From: Meandrina meandrites
Lineage: Eukaryota; Cnidaria; Anthozoa; Scleractinia; Meandrinidae
Assembly (NCBI GenBank): GCA_963693305.1
Contig: OY855903.1
Span: 31,277,598-31,341,597, forward strand
Direction of reading: 5' to 3'
Length of the DNA: 64,000 nt
The position numbers and the translations under genes were made by a program. Each line of letters starts with the position of its first letter. Position 1 is the first letter of the stretch. Below, piece after piece: positions 38,290 to 50,920 of the stretch. The notes under the pieces are model-generated. The model saw only the letters and a list, made by a program, of their open reading frames with translations, did not search any database and was not told the origin of the DNA.

Positions 38290-41200
38290 CGAGCTCAGGT
38301 CATGAGAAAATCAATTTTTACGGCCGAATCGCAATTTTCATGAAATTGGGTGCTCACTGCCCAAATCGGCGCACAAGCGGTCCCCGAGCTCAGATCATGA
38401 GAAAATCAATTTTTACGGCCGAATCGCAATTTTCATGAAATTGGGTTTTCACTGCCCAAATCGGCGCACAAGCGGTCCCCGAGCTCAGATCATGAGAAAA
38501 TCAGTTTTTACTGCCGAATCGCAATTTTCATGAAATTGGGTGCTGACTGCCAAAATCGGCGCACAAGCGGTCCCCGAGCTCAGATCATGAGAAAATCAAT
38601 TTTTACGGCCGAATTGCACTTTTCATGAAATTGGGTGCTGACTGCCAAAATCGGCGCACAAGCGGTCCCCGAGCTCAGATCATGAGAAAATCAATTTTTA
38701 CGGCCGAATCGCAATTTTCATGAAATTGGGTTTTCACTGCCCAAATCGGCGCACAAGCGGTCCCCGAGCTCAGATCATGAGAAAATCAGTTTTTACTGCC
38801 GAATCGCAATTTTCATGAAATTGGGTGCTGACTGCCAAAATCGGCGCACAAGCGGTCCCCGAGCTCAGATCATGAGAAAATCAATTTTTACGGCCGAATC
38901 GCACTTTTCATGAAATTGGGTGCTGACTGCCAAAATCGGCGCACAAGCGGTCCCCGAGCTCAGATCATGAGAAAATCAATTTTTACGGCCGAATGGCAAT
39001 TTTCATGAAATTGGGTGCTGACTGCCAAAATCGGCGCACAAGCGGTCCCCGAGCTCAGATCATGAGAAAATCAATTTTTACGGCCGAATCGCAATTTTAA
39101 TGAAATTGGGTGCTCACTGCCCAAATCGGCGCCCAAGCGGTCCCGGAGCTCAGATCATGAGAAAATAAATTTTTACGGCCGAATCGCAATTTTCATGAAA
39201 TTGGGTGCTCACTGCCCAAATCGGCGCACAAGCGGTCCCCGAGCTCAGATCATGAGAAAATCAATTTTTACGGCCGAATCGCAATTTTCATGAAATTGGG
39301 TGCTCACTGCCCAAATCGGCCCTCAAGCGGTCCCCGAGCTCAGATCATGAGAAAATCAATTTTTACGGCCGAATCGCAATTTTCATGAAATTGGGTGCTC
39401 ACTGCCCAAATCGGCGCACAAGCGGTCCCCGAGCTCAGATCATGAGAAAATCAATTTTTACGGCCGAATCGCAATTTTCATGAAATTGAGTGCTCACTGC
39501 CCAAATCGGCGCACAAGCGGTCCCCGAGCTCAGATCATGAGAAAATCAATTTTTACGGCCGAATCGCAATTTTCATGAAATTGGGTGCTCACTGTTCAAA
39601 TCGGCGCACAAGCGGTCCCCGAGCTCAGATCATGAGAAAATCAATTTTTACGGCCGAATCGCAATTTTCATGAAATTGGGTGCTCACTGCCCAAATCGGC
39701 GTAAAAGCGGTCCCGGAGCTCAGATCATGAGAAAATCAATTTTTACGGCCGAATCGCAATTTTCATGAAATTGGGTGCTCACTACCCAAATCGGCGCAAA
39801 AGCGGTCCCCGAGCTCAGGTCATGAGAAAATCAATTTTTACGGCCGAATCGCAATTTTCATGAAATTGGGTGCTCACTGCCCAAATCGGCGCACAAGCGG
39901 TCCCCGAGCTCAGATCATGAGAAAATCAATTTTTACGGCCGAATCGCAATTTTCATGAAATTGGGTTTTCACTGCCCAAATCGGCGCACAAGCGGTCCCC
40001 GAGCTCAGATCATGAGAAAATCAGTTTTTACTGCCGAATCGCAATTTTCATGAAATTGGGTGCTGACTGCCAAAATCGGCGCACAAGCGGTCCCCGAGCT
40101 CAGATCATGAGAAAATCAATTTTTACGGCCGAATTGCACTTTTCATGAAATTGGGTGCTGACTGCCAAAATCGGCGCACAAGCGGTCCCCGAGCTCAGAT
40201 CATGAGAAAATCAATTTTTACGGCCGAATCGCAATTTTCATGAAATTGGGTTTTCACTGCCCAAATCGGCGCACAAGCGGTCCCCGAGCTCAGATCATGA
40301 GAAAATCAGTTTTTACTGCCGAATCGCAATTTTCATGAAATTGGGTGCTGACTGCCAAAATCGGCGCACAAGCGGTCCCCGAGCTCAGATCATGAGAAAA
40401 TCAATTTTTACGGCCGAATCGCACTTTTCATGAAATTGGGTGCTGACTGCCAAAATCGGCGCACAAGCGGTCCCCGAGCTCAGATCATGAGAAAATCAAT
40501 TTTTACGGCCGAATCGCAATTTTCATGAAATTGGGTGCTGACTGCCAAAATCGGCGCACAAGCGGTCCCCGAGCTCAGATCATGAGAAAATCAATTTTTA
40601 CGGCCGAATCGCAATTTTAATGAAATTGGGTGCTCACTGCCCAAATCGGCGCCCAAGCGGTCCCGGAGCTCAGATCATGAGAAAATAAATTTTTACGGCC
40701 GAATCGCAATTTTCATGAAATTGGGTGCTCACTGCCCAAATCGGCGCACAAGCGGTCCCCGAGCTCAGATCATGAGAAAATCAATTTTTACGGCCGAATC
40801 GCAATTTTCATGAAATTGGGTGCTCACTGCCCAAATCGGCCCTCAAGCGGTCCCCGAGCTCAGATCATGAGAAAATCAATTTTTACGGCCGAATCGCAAT
40901 TTTCATGAAATTGGGTGCTCACTGCCCAAATCGGCGCACAAGCGGTCCCCGAGCTCAGATCATGAGAAAATCAATTTTTACGGCCGAATCGCAATTTTCA
41001 TGAAATTGAGTGCTCACTGCCCAAATCGGCGCACAAGCGGTCCCCGAGCTCAGATCATGAGAAAATCAATTTTTACGGCCGAATCGCAATTTTCATGAAA
41101 TTGGGTGCTCACTGTTCAAATCGGCGCACAAGCGGTCCCCGAGCTCAGATCATGAGAAAATCAATTTTTACGGCCGAATCGCAATTTTCATGAAATTGGG

Positions 41201-41325
41201 TGCTCACTGCCCAAATCGGCGTAAAAGCGGTCCCGGAGCTCAGATCATGAGAAAATCAATTTTTACGGCCGAATCGCAATTTTCATGAAATTGGGTGCTC
41301 ACTACCCAAATCGGCGCAAAAGCGG
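37811..41325. repeat. 1520-bp (16-monomer) HOR, about 2.3 copies
   Basis: Copies are 37811-39330, 39331-40850 and a partial 40851-41325. CCTCAAGCGG lies at 37801, 39321 and 40841, and TTGAGTGCTC at 37966, 39486 and 41006, all 1520 bp apart. The private GAATTGCACTTTT marker occurs in the two full copies (about 38611 and 40131), as does TTTTAATGAAA (about 39096 and 40616). Each full unit contains the TTGGGTTTTC, TCAGTTTTTACTGCC, CGCACTTTT trio twice. One difference is GAATGGCAAT near 38991 against GAATCGCAAT near 40511. The partial copy ends at TCTTC (41326), where the earlier copies read TCCCC. Confidence 0.87.
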
Positions 41326-43035
41326 TCTTCGAGCTCAGGTCATGAGAAAATCAATTTTTACGGCCGAATCGCAATTTTCATGAAATTGGGTGCTCACTGC
41401 CCAAATCGGCGCACAAGCGGTCCCCGAGCTCAGATCATGAGAAAATCAATTTTTACGGCCGAATCGCAATTTTCATGAAATTGGGTGCTCACTGCCCAAA
41501 TCGGCGCACAAGCGGTCCCCCAGCTCAGATCATGAGAAAATCAATTTTTACGGCCGAATCGCAATTTTCATGAAATTGGGTGCTCACTGCCCAAATCGTC
41601 GACCAAGCGGTCCCCGAGCTCAGATCATGAGAAAATCAATTTTTACGGCCGAATCGCAATTTTCATGAAATTGGGTTTTCACTGCCCAAATCGGCGCACA
41701 AGCGGTCCCCGAGCTCAGATCATGAGAAAATCAGTTTTTACTGCCGAATCGCAATTTTCATGAAATTGGGTGCTGACTGCCAAAATCGGCGCACAAGCGG
41801 TCCCCGAGCTCAGATCATGAGAAAATCAATTTTTACGGCCGAATCGCACTTTTCATGAAATTGGGTGCTCACTGCCAAAATCGGCGCACAAGCGGTCCCC
41901 GAGCTCAGATCATGAGAAAATCAATTTTTACGGCCGAATCGCAATTTTCATGAAATTGGGTGCTGACTGCCAAAATCGGCGCACAAGCGGTCCCCGAGCT
42001 CAGATCATGAGAAAATCAATTTTTACGGCCGAATCGCAATTTTCATGAAATTGGGTGCTCACTGCCAAAGTCGGCGCACAAGCGGTCCCCGAGCTCAGAT
42101 CATGAGAAAATCAATTTTTACGGCCGAATCGCAATTTTCATGAAATTGGGTGCTCACTGCCCAAATCGGCGCACAAGCGGTCCCCGAGCTCAGATCATGA
42201 GAAAATGAATTTTTACGGCCGAATGGCAATTTTCATGAAATTGGGTGCTGACTGCCAAAATCGGCGCACAAGCGGTCCCCGAGCTCAGATCACGAGAAAA
42301 TCAATTTTTACGGCCGAATCACAATTTTCATGAAATTGGGTGCTCACTACCCAAATCGGTGCACAAGCGGTCCCCGAGCTCAGATCATGAGAAAATCAAT
42401 TTTTACGGCCGAATCGCAATTTTCATGAAATTGGGTGCTCACTGCCCAAATCGGCGCACAAGCGGTCCCCGAGCTCAGATCATTAGAAAATCAATTTTTA
42501 CGGCCGAATCGCAATTTTCATGAAATTGGGTGCTCACTGCCCAAATCGGTGCACAAGCGGTCCCCGAGCTCAGATCATGAGAAAATCAATTTTTACGGCC
42601 GAATCGCAATTTTCATGAAATTGGGTGCTCACTACCCAAATCGGCGCCCAAGCGCTCCCGGAGCTCAGATTATGAGAAAATCAATTTTTACGGCCGAATC
42701 GCTATTTTCATGAAATTGGGTGCTCACTGCCCAAATCGTCGCCCAAGCGGTCCCGGAGCTCAGATCATGAGAAAATCAATTTTTACGGCCGAATCGCAAT
42801 TTTCATGAAATTGGGTTCTCACTGCCCAAATCGGCGCACAAGCGGTCCCCGAGCTCAGATCATGAGAAAATCAATTTTTACGGCCGAATCGCAATTTTCA
42901 TGAAATTGGGTGCTCACTGCCCAAATCGGCGCATGAGCGGTCCCCAAGCTCAGATCATGAGAAAATCAATTTTTACGGCCGAATCGCAATTTTCATGAAA
43001 TTGGGTGCTCACTGCCCAAATCGGCGCACAAGCGG
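41326..43035. repeat. Satellite monomers linking two HOR blocks
   Basis: There are eighteen monomers and no gene. The order follows 28406-29545 (TCTTC head, TCCCCCAGCT head, TCGTCG monomer, TTGGGTTTTC trio, ACTGCCAAAG, GAAAATGAAT) and then goes straight into the CATTAGA series at 42481, with only one copy of the 475-bp block. Private changes are TCGTCGACCA near 41597 and CACGAGAAAA near 42291. The latter destroys a TGA and opens a frame from 42245 that overlaps the next one at 42435. Confidence 0.78.
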
Positions 43036-44460
43036 TCCCCGAGCTCAGATCATGAGAAAATCAATTTTTACGGCCGAATCGCAATTTTCATGAAATTGGG
43101 TTTTCACTGCCCAAATCGGCGCACAAGCGGTCCCCGAGCTCAGATCATGAGAAAATCAGTTTTTACTGCCGAATCGCAATTTTCATGAAATTGGGTGCTG
43201 ACTGCCAAAATCGGCGCACAAGCGGTCCCCGAGCTCAGATCATGAGAAAATCAATTTTTACGGCCGAATCGCACTTTTCATGAAATTGGGTGCTGACTGC
43301 CAAAATCGGCGCACAAGCGGTCCCCGAGCTCAGATCATGAGAAAATCAATTTTTACGGCCGAATCGCAATTTTCATGAAATTGGGTGCTGACTGCCAAAA
43401 TCGGCGCACAAGCGGTCCCCGAGCTCAGATCATGAGAAAATCAATTTTTACGGCCGAATCGCAATTTTCATGAAATTGGGTGCTGACTGCCAAAGTCGGC
43501 GCACAAGCGGTCCCCGAGCTCAGATCATGACAAAATCAATTTTTACGGCCGAATCGTAATTTTCAAGAAATTGGGTGCTCACTGCCCAAATCGGCGCACA
43601 AGCGGTCCCCGAGCTCAGATCATGAGAAAATCAATTTTTACGGCCGAATCGCAATTTTCATGAAATTGGGTGCTCACTGCCTAAATCGGCGCACAAGCGG
43701 TCCCCGAGCTCAGATCATTAGAAAATCAATTTTTACGGCCGAATCGCAATTTTCATGAAATTGGGTGGTCACTGCCCAAATCGGTGCACAAGCGGTCCCC
43801 GAGCTCACATCATGAGAAAATCAATTTTTACGGCCGAATCGCAATTTTCATGAAATTGGGTGCTCACTGCCCAAATCGGCGCACAAGCGGTCCCCGAGCT
43901 CAGATCATTAGAAAATCAATTTTTACGGCCGAATCGCAATTTTCATGAAATTGGGTGCTCACTGCCCAAATCGGTGCACAAGCGGTCCCCGAGCTCAGAT
44001 CATGAGAAAATCAATTTTTACGGCCGAATCGCAATTTTCATGAAATTGGGTGCTCACTACCCAAATCGGCGCCCAAGCGGTCCCGTAGCTCAGATTATGA
44101 GAAAATCAATTTTTACGGCCGAATCGCAATTTTCATGAAATTGGGTGCTGACTGCCCAAATCGGAGCCCAAGCGGTCCCGGAGCTCAGATCATGAGAAAA
44201 TCAATTTTTACGGCCGAATCGCAATTTTCATGAAATTGGGTTCTCACTGCCCAAATCGGTGCACAAGCGGTCCCCGAGCTCAGATCATGAGAAAATCAAT
44301 TTTTACGGCCGAATCGCAATTTTCATGAAATTGGGTGCTCACTACCCAAATCGGTGCACAAGCGGTCCCCCAACTCAGATCATGAGAAAATCAATTTTTA
44401 CGGCCGAATCGCAATTTTCATGAAATTGGGTGGTCACTGCCCAAATCGGTGCACAAGCGG
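43036..44460. repeat. 1425-bp HOR unit, single complete copy
   Basis: Fifteen monomers run from the TTGGGTTTTC monomer (43096) to the TTGGGTGGTC monomer (44426), in the same order as 6841-8265 and 30591-32015. It includes the CATGACAAAA/CGTAAT/TCAAGAAA monomer, two CATTAGA heads and the TCCCGTAGCT head at 44081. Confidence 0.85.
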
Positions 44461-47400
44461 TCCCCGAGCTCAGATCATGAGAAAATCAATTTTTACGGCC
44501 GAATCGCAATTTTCATGAAATTGGGTGCTCACTGCCCAAATCGGCGCACAAGCGGTCCCCGAGCTCAGATCATGAGAAAATCAATTTTTACGGCCGAATG
44601 GCAATTTTCATGAAATTGGGTGCTGACTGCCAAAATCGGCGCACAAGCGGTCCCCGAGCTCAGATCATGAGAAAATCAATTTTTACGGCCGAATCGCAAT
44701 TTTCATGAAATTGGGTGCTCACTACCCAAATCGGTGCACAAGCGGTCCCCGAGCTCAGATCATGAGAAAATCAATTTTTACGGCCGAATCGCAATTTTCA
44801 TGAAATTGGGTGCTCACTGCCCAAATCGGCGCACAAGCGGTCCCCGAGCTCAGATCATTAGAAAATCAATTTTTACGGCCGAATCGCAATTTTCATGAAA
44901 TTGGGTGCTCACTGCCCAAATCGGTGCACAAGCGGTCCCCGAGCTCAGATCATGAGAAAATCAATTTTTACGGCCGAATCGCAATTTTCATGAAATTGGG
45001 TGTTCACTGCCCAAATCGGCCCTCAAGCGGTCCCCGAGCTCAGATCATGAGAAAATCAATTTTTACGGCCGAATCGCAATTTTCATGAAATTGGGTGCTC
45101 ACTGCCCAAATCGGCGCACAAGCGGTCCCCGAGCTCAGATCATGAGAAAATCAATTTTTACGGCCGAATCGCAATTTTCATGAAATTGAGTGCTCACTGC
45201 CCAAATCGGCGCACAAGCGGTCCCCGAGCTCAGATCATGAGAAAATCAATTTTTACGGCCGAATCGCAATTTTCATGAAATTGGGTGCTCACTGTTCAAA
45301 TCGGCGCACAAGCGGTCCCCGAGCTCAGATCATGAGAAAATCAATTTTTACTGCCGAATCGCAATTTTCATGAAATTGGGTGCTCACTGCCCAAATCGGC
45401 GTAAAAGCGGTCCCGGAGCTCAGATCATGAGAAAATCAATTTTTACGGCCGAATCGCAATTTTCATGAAATTGGGTGCTCACTACCCAAATCGGCGCAAA
45501 AGCGGTCCCCGAGCTCAGGTCATGAGAAAATCAATTTTTACGGCCGAATCGCAATTTTCATGAAATTGGGTGCTCACTGCCCAAATCGGCGCACAAGCGG
45601 TCCCCGAGCTCAGATCATGAGAAAATCAATTTTTACGGCCGAATCGCAATTTTCATGAAATTGGGTGCTCACTGCCCAAATCGGCGCACAAGCGGTCCCC
45701 CAGCTCAGATCATGAGAAAATCAATTTTTACGGCCGAATCGCAATTTTCATGAAATTGGGTGCTCACTGCCCAAATCGTCGCCCAAGCGGTCCCCGAGCT
45801 CAGATCATGAGAAAATCAATTTTTACGGCCGAATCGCAATTTTCATGAAATTGGGTTTTCACTGCCCAAATCGGCGCACAAGCGGTCCCCGAGCTCAGAT
45901 CATGAGAAAATCAGTTTTTACTGCCGAATCGCAATTTTCATGAAATTGGGTGCTGACTGCCAAAATCGGCGCACAAGCGGTCCCCGAGCTCAGATCATGA
46001 GAAAATCAATTTTTACGGCCGAATCGCACTTTTCATGAAATTGGGTGCTGACTGCCAAAATCGGCGCACAAGCGGTCCCCGAGCTCAGATCATGAGAAAA
46101 TCAATTTTTACGGCCGAATCGCAATTTTCATGAAATTGGGTGCTCACTACCCAAATCGGTGCACAAGCGGTCCCCGAGCTCAGATCATGAGAAAATCAAT
46201 TTTTACGGCCGAATCGCAATTTTCATGAAATTGGGTGCTCACTGCCCAAATCGGCGCACAAGCGGTCCCCGAGCTCAGATCATTAGAAAATCAATTTTTA
46301 CGGCCGAATCGCAATTTTCATGAAATTGGGTGCTCACTGCCCAAATCGGTGCACAAGCGGTCCCCGAGCTCAGATCATGAGAAAATCAATTTTTACGGCC
46401 GAATCGCAATTTTCATGAAATTGGGTGCTCACTGCCCAAATCGGCGCATGAGCGGTCCCCCAGCTCAGATCATGAGAAAATCAATTTTTACGGCCGAATC
46501 GCAATTTTCATGAAATTGGGTGCTCACTACCCAAATCGGTGCACAAGCGGTCCCCGAGCTCAGATCATGAGAAAATCAATTTTTACGGCCGAATCGCAAT
46601 TTTCATGAAATTGGGTGCTCACTGCCCAAATCGGCGCACAAGCGGTCCCCAAGCTCAGATCATGAGAAAATCAATTTTTACGGCCGAATCGCAATTTTCA
46701 TGAAATTGGGTGTTCACTGCCCAAATCGGCCCTCAAGCGGTCCCCGAGCTCAGATCATGAGAAAATCAATTTTTACGGCCGAATCGCAATTTTCATGAAA
46801 TTGGGTGCTCACTGCCCAAATCGGCGCACAAGCGGTCCCCGAGCTCAGATCATGAGAAAATCAATTTTTACGGCCGAATCGCAATTTTCATGAAATTGAG
46901 TGCTCACTGCCCAAATCGGCGCACAAGCGGTCCCCGAGCTCAGATCATGAGAAAATCAATTTTTACGGCCGAATCGCAATTTTCATGAAATTGGGTGCTC
47001 ACTGTTCAAATCGGCGCACAAGCGGTCCCCGAGCTCAGATCATGAGAAAATCAATTTTTACGGCCGAATCGCAATTTTCATGAAATTGGGTGCTCACTGC
47101 CCAAATCGGCGTAAAAGCGGTCCCGGAGCTCAGATCATGAGAAAATCAATTTTTACGGCCGAATCGCAATTTTCATGAAATTGGGTGCTCACTACCCAAA
47201 TCGGCGCAAAAGCGGTCCCCGAGCTCAGGTCATGAGAAAATCAATTTTTACGGCCGAATCGCAATTTTCATGAAATTGGGTGCTCACTGCCCAAATCGGC
47301 GCACAAGCGGTCCCCGAGCTCAGATCATGAGAAAATCAATTTTTACGGCCGAATCGCAATTTTCATGAAATTGGGTGCTCACTGCCCAAATCGGCGCACA

Positions 47401-48830
47401 AGCGGTCCCCCAGCTCAGATCATGAGAAAATCAATTTTTACGGCCGAATCGCAATTTTCATGAAATTGGGTGCTCACTGCCCAAATCGTCGCCCAAGCGG
47501 TCCCCGAGCTCAGATCATGAGAAAATCAATTTTTACGGCCGAATCGCAATTTTCATGAAATTGGGTTTTCACTGCCCAAATCGGCGCACAAGCGGTCCCC
47601 GAGCTCAGATCATGAGAAAATCAGTTTTTACTGCCGAATCGCAATTTTCATGAAATTGGGTGCTGACTGCCAAAATCGGCGCACAAGCGGTCCCCGAGCT
47701 CAGATCATGAGAAAATCAATTTTTACGGCCGAATCGCACTTTTCATGAAATTGGGTGCTGACTGCCAAAATCGGCGCACAAGCGGTCCCCGAGCTCAGAT
47801 CATGAGAAAATCAATTTTTACGGCCGAATCGCAATTTTCATGAAATTGGGTGCTGACTGCCAAAATCGGCGCACAAGCGGTCCCCGAGCTCAGATCATGA
47901 GAAAATCAATTTTTACGGCCGAATCGCAATTTTCATGAAATTGGGTGCTCACTGCCAAAGTCGGCGCACAAGCGGTCCCCGAGCTCAGATCATGAGAAAA
48001 TCAATTTTTACGGCCGAATGGCAATTTTCATGAAATTGGGTGCTGACTGCCAAAATCGGCGCACAAGCGGTCCCCGAGCTCAGATCATGAGAAAATCAAT
48101 TTTTACGGCCGAATCGCAATTTTCATGAAATTGGGTGCTCACTACCCAAATCGGTGCACAAGCGGTCCCCGAGCTCAGATCATGAGAAAATCAATTTTTA
48201 CGGCCGAATCGCAATTTTCATGAAATTGGGTGCTAAATCTTCAAATCGGCGCACAAGCGGTCCCCGAGCTCAGATCATTAGAAAATCAATTTTTACGGCC
48301 GAATCGCAATTTTCATGAAATTGGGTGCTCACTGCCCAAATCGGTGCACAAGCGGTCCCCGAGCTCAGATCATGAGAAAATCAATTTTTACGGCCGAATC
48401 GCAATTTTCATGAAATTGGGTGCTCACTACCCAAATCGGCGCCCAAGCGCTCCCGGAGCTCAGATTATGAGAAAATCAATTTTTACGGCCGAATCGCTAT
48501 TTTTATGAAATTGGGTGCTCACTGCCCAAATCGTCGCCCAAGCGGTCCCGGAGCTCAGATCATGAGAAAATCAATTTTTACGGCCGAATCGCAATTTTCA
48601 TGAAATTGGGTTCTCACTGCCCAAATCGGCGCACAAGCGGTCCCCGAGCTCAGATCATGAGAAAATCAATTTTTACGGCCGAATCGCAATTTTCATGAAA
48701 TTGGGTGCTCACTGCCCAAATCGGCGCATGAGCGGTCCCCAAGCTCAGATCATGAGAAAATCAATTTTTACGGCCGAATCGCAATTTTCATGAAATTGGG
48801 TGCTCACTGCCCAAATCGGCGCACAAGCGG
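44461..48830. repeat. Mosaic satellite segment, 46 monomers, with an internal 1710-bp recurrence
   Basis: This holds monomers only. The run TCGGCCCTCA, TTGAGTGCTC, ACTGTTCAAA, GGCGTAAAAGCGG, CAGGTCATGA, TCCCCCAGCT, TTGGGTTTTC, CGCACTTTT occurs from about 45.0 to 46.1 kb and again from about 46.7 to 47.8 kb, 1710 bp (18 monomers) apart. In the first run the series then jumps to ACTACCCAAA and a CATTAGA head (46281); in the second it continues to ACTGCCAAAG. The monomer 48166-48260 has a cluster of unusual substitutions and is listed separately. Confidence 0.78.
48166..48260. repeat. Monomer with a five-base substitution cluster
   Basis: Bases 48231-48244 read TGCTAAATCTTCAA where the usual copy has TGCTCACTGCCCAA, so five of seven consecutive bases are changed (48234-48240) with no change in length. 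Two of the five (CC to TT) match the recurrent ACTGTTCAAA type; the other three are private to this copy. The next monomer has the usual CATTAGA head. Confidence 0.8.
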
Positions 48831-50255
48831 TCCCCGAGCTCAGATCATGAGAAAATCAATTTTTACGGCCGAATCGCAATTTTCATGAAATTGGGTTTTC
48901 ACTGCCCAAATCGGCGCACAAGCGGTCCCCGAGCTCAGATCATGAGAAAATCAGTTTTTACTGCCGAATCGCAATTTTCATGAAATTGGGTGCTGACTGC
49001 CAAAATCGGCGCACAAGCGGTCCCCGAGCTCAGATCATGAGAAAATCAATTTTTACGGCCGAATCGCACTTTTCATGAAATTGGGTGCTGACTGCCAAAA
49101 TCGGCGCACAAGCGGTCCCCGAGCTCAGATCATGAGAAAATCAATTTTTACGGCCGAATCGCAATTTTCATGAAATTGGGTGCTGACTGCCAAAATCGGC
49201 GCACAAGCGGTCCCCGAGCTCAGATCATGAGAAAATCAATTTTTACGGCCGAATCGCAATTTTCATGAAATTGGGTGCTGACTGCCAAAGTCGGCGCACA
49301 AGCGGTCCCCGAGCTCAGATCATGACAAAATCAATTTTTACGGCCGAATCGTAATTTTCAAGAAATTGGGTGCTCACTGCCCAAATCGGCGCACAAGCGG
49401 TCCCCGAGCTCAGATCATGAGAAAATCAATTTTTACGGCCGAATCGCAATTTTCATGAAATTGGGTGCTCACTGCCTAAATCGGCGCACAAGCGGTCCCC
49501 GAGCTCAGATCATTAGAAAATCAATTTTTACGGCCGAATCGCAATTTTCATGAAATTGGGTGGTCACTGCCCAAATCGGTGCACAAGCGGTCCCCGAGCT
49601 CACATCATGAGAAAATCAATTTTTACGGCCGAATCGCAATTTTCATGAAATTGGGTGCTCACTGTTCAAATCGGCGCACAAGCGGTCCCCGAGCTCAGAT
49701 CATTAGAAAATCAATTTTTACGGCCGAATCGCAATTTTCATGAAATTGGGTGCTCACTGCCCAAATCGGTGCACAAGCGGTCCCCGAGCTCAGATCATGA
49801 GAAAATCAATTTTTACTGCCGAATCGCAATTTTCATGAAATTGGGTGCTCACTACCCAAATCGGCGCCCAAGCGGTCCCGTAGCTCAGATTATGAGAAAA
49901 TCAATTTTTACGGCCGAATCGCAATTTTCATGAAATTGGGTGCTGACTGCCCAAATCGGAGCCCAAGCGGTCCCGGAGCTCAGATCATGAGAAAATCAAT
50001 TTTTACGGCCGAATCGCAATTTTCATGAAATTGGGTTCTCACTGCCCAAATCGGTGCACAAGCGGTCCCCGAGCTCAGATCATGAGAAAATCAATTTTTA
50101 CGGCCGAATCGCAATTTTCATGAAATTGGGTGCTCACTACCCAAATCGGTGCACAAGCGGTCCCCCAACTCAGATCATGAGAAAATCAATTTTTACGGCC
50201 GAATCGCAATTTTCATGAAATTGGGTGGTCACTGCCCAAATCGGTGCACAAGCGG
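48831..50255. repeat. 1425-bp HOR unit, single complete copy
   Basis: Fifteen monomers run from TTGGGTTTTC (48891) to TTGGGTGGTC (50221), in the order of the other 1425-bp units, with the TCCCGTAGCT head at 49876. Compared with its siblings, the monomer before the second CATTAGA head has ACTGTTCAAA instead of ACTGCCCAAA (near 49661), and a later one has ACTGCC instead of ACGGCC (near 49815). Confidence 0.84.
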
Positions 50256-50920
50256 TCCCCGAGCTCAGATCATGAGAAAATCAATTTTTACGGCCGAATC
50301 GCAATTTTCATGAAATTGGGTGCTCACTGCCCAAATCGGCGCACAAGCGGTCCCCGAGCTCAGATCATGAGAAAATCAATTTTTACGGCCGAATGGCAAT
50401 TTTCATGAAATTGGGTGCTGACTGCCAAAATCGGCGCACAAGCGGTCCCCGAGCTCAGATCATGAGAAAATCAATTTTTACGGCCGAATCGCAATTTTCA
50501 TGAAATTGGGTGCTCACTACCCAAATCGGTGCACAAGCGGTCCCCGAGCTCAGATCATGAGAAAATCAATTTTTACGGCCGAATCGCAATTTTCATGAAA
50601 TTGGGTGCTCACTGCCCAAATCGGCGCACAAGCGGTCCCCGAGCTCAGATCATGAGAAAATCAATTTTTACGGCCGAATCGCAATTTTCATGAAATTGGG
50701 TGTTCACTGCCCAAATCGGCCCTCAAGCGGTCCCCGAGCTCAGATCATGAGAAAATCAATTTTTACGGCCGAATCGCAATTTTCATGAAATTGGGTGCTC
50801 ACTACCCAAATCGGCGCAAAAGCGGTCCCCGAGCTCAGGTCATGAGAAAATCAATTTTTACGGCCGAATCGCAATTTTCATGAAATTGGGTGCTCACTGC
50901 CCAAATCGGCGCACAAGCGG
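50256..50920. repeat. Seven satellite monomers, linker
   Basis: These are ordinary monomers after the 1425-bp unit. Near 50.7-50.8 kb the order jumps from the TCGGCCCTCA monomer directly to the GGCGCAAAAGCGG/CAGGTCATGA monomer. The intervening consensus-like, TTGAGTGCTC, ACTGTTCAAA and GGCGTAAAAGCGG monomers found at 8.9-9.5 kb and 28 kb are skipped. The skip is a whole number of monomers. Confidence 0.78.
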
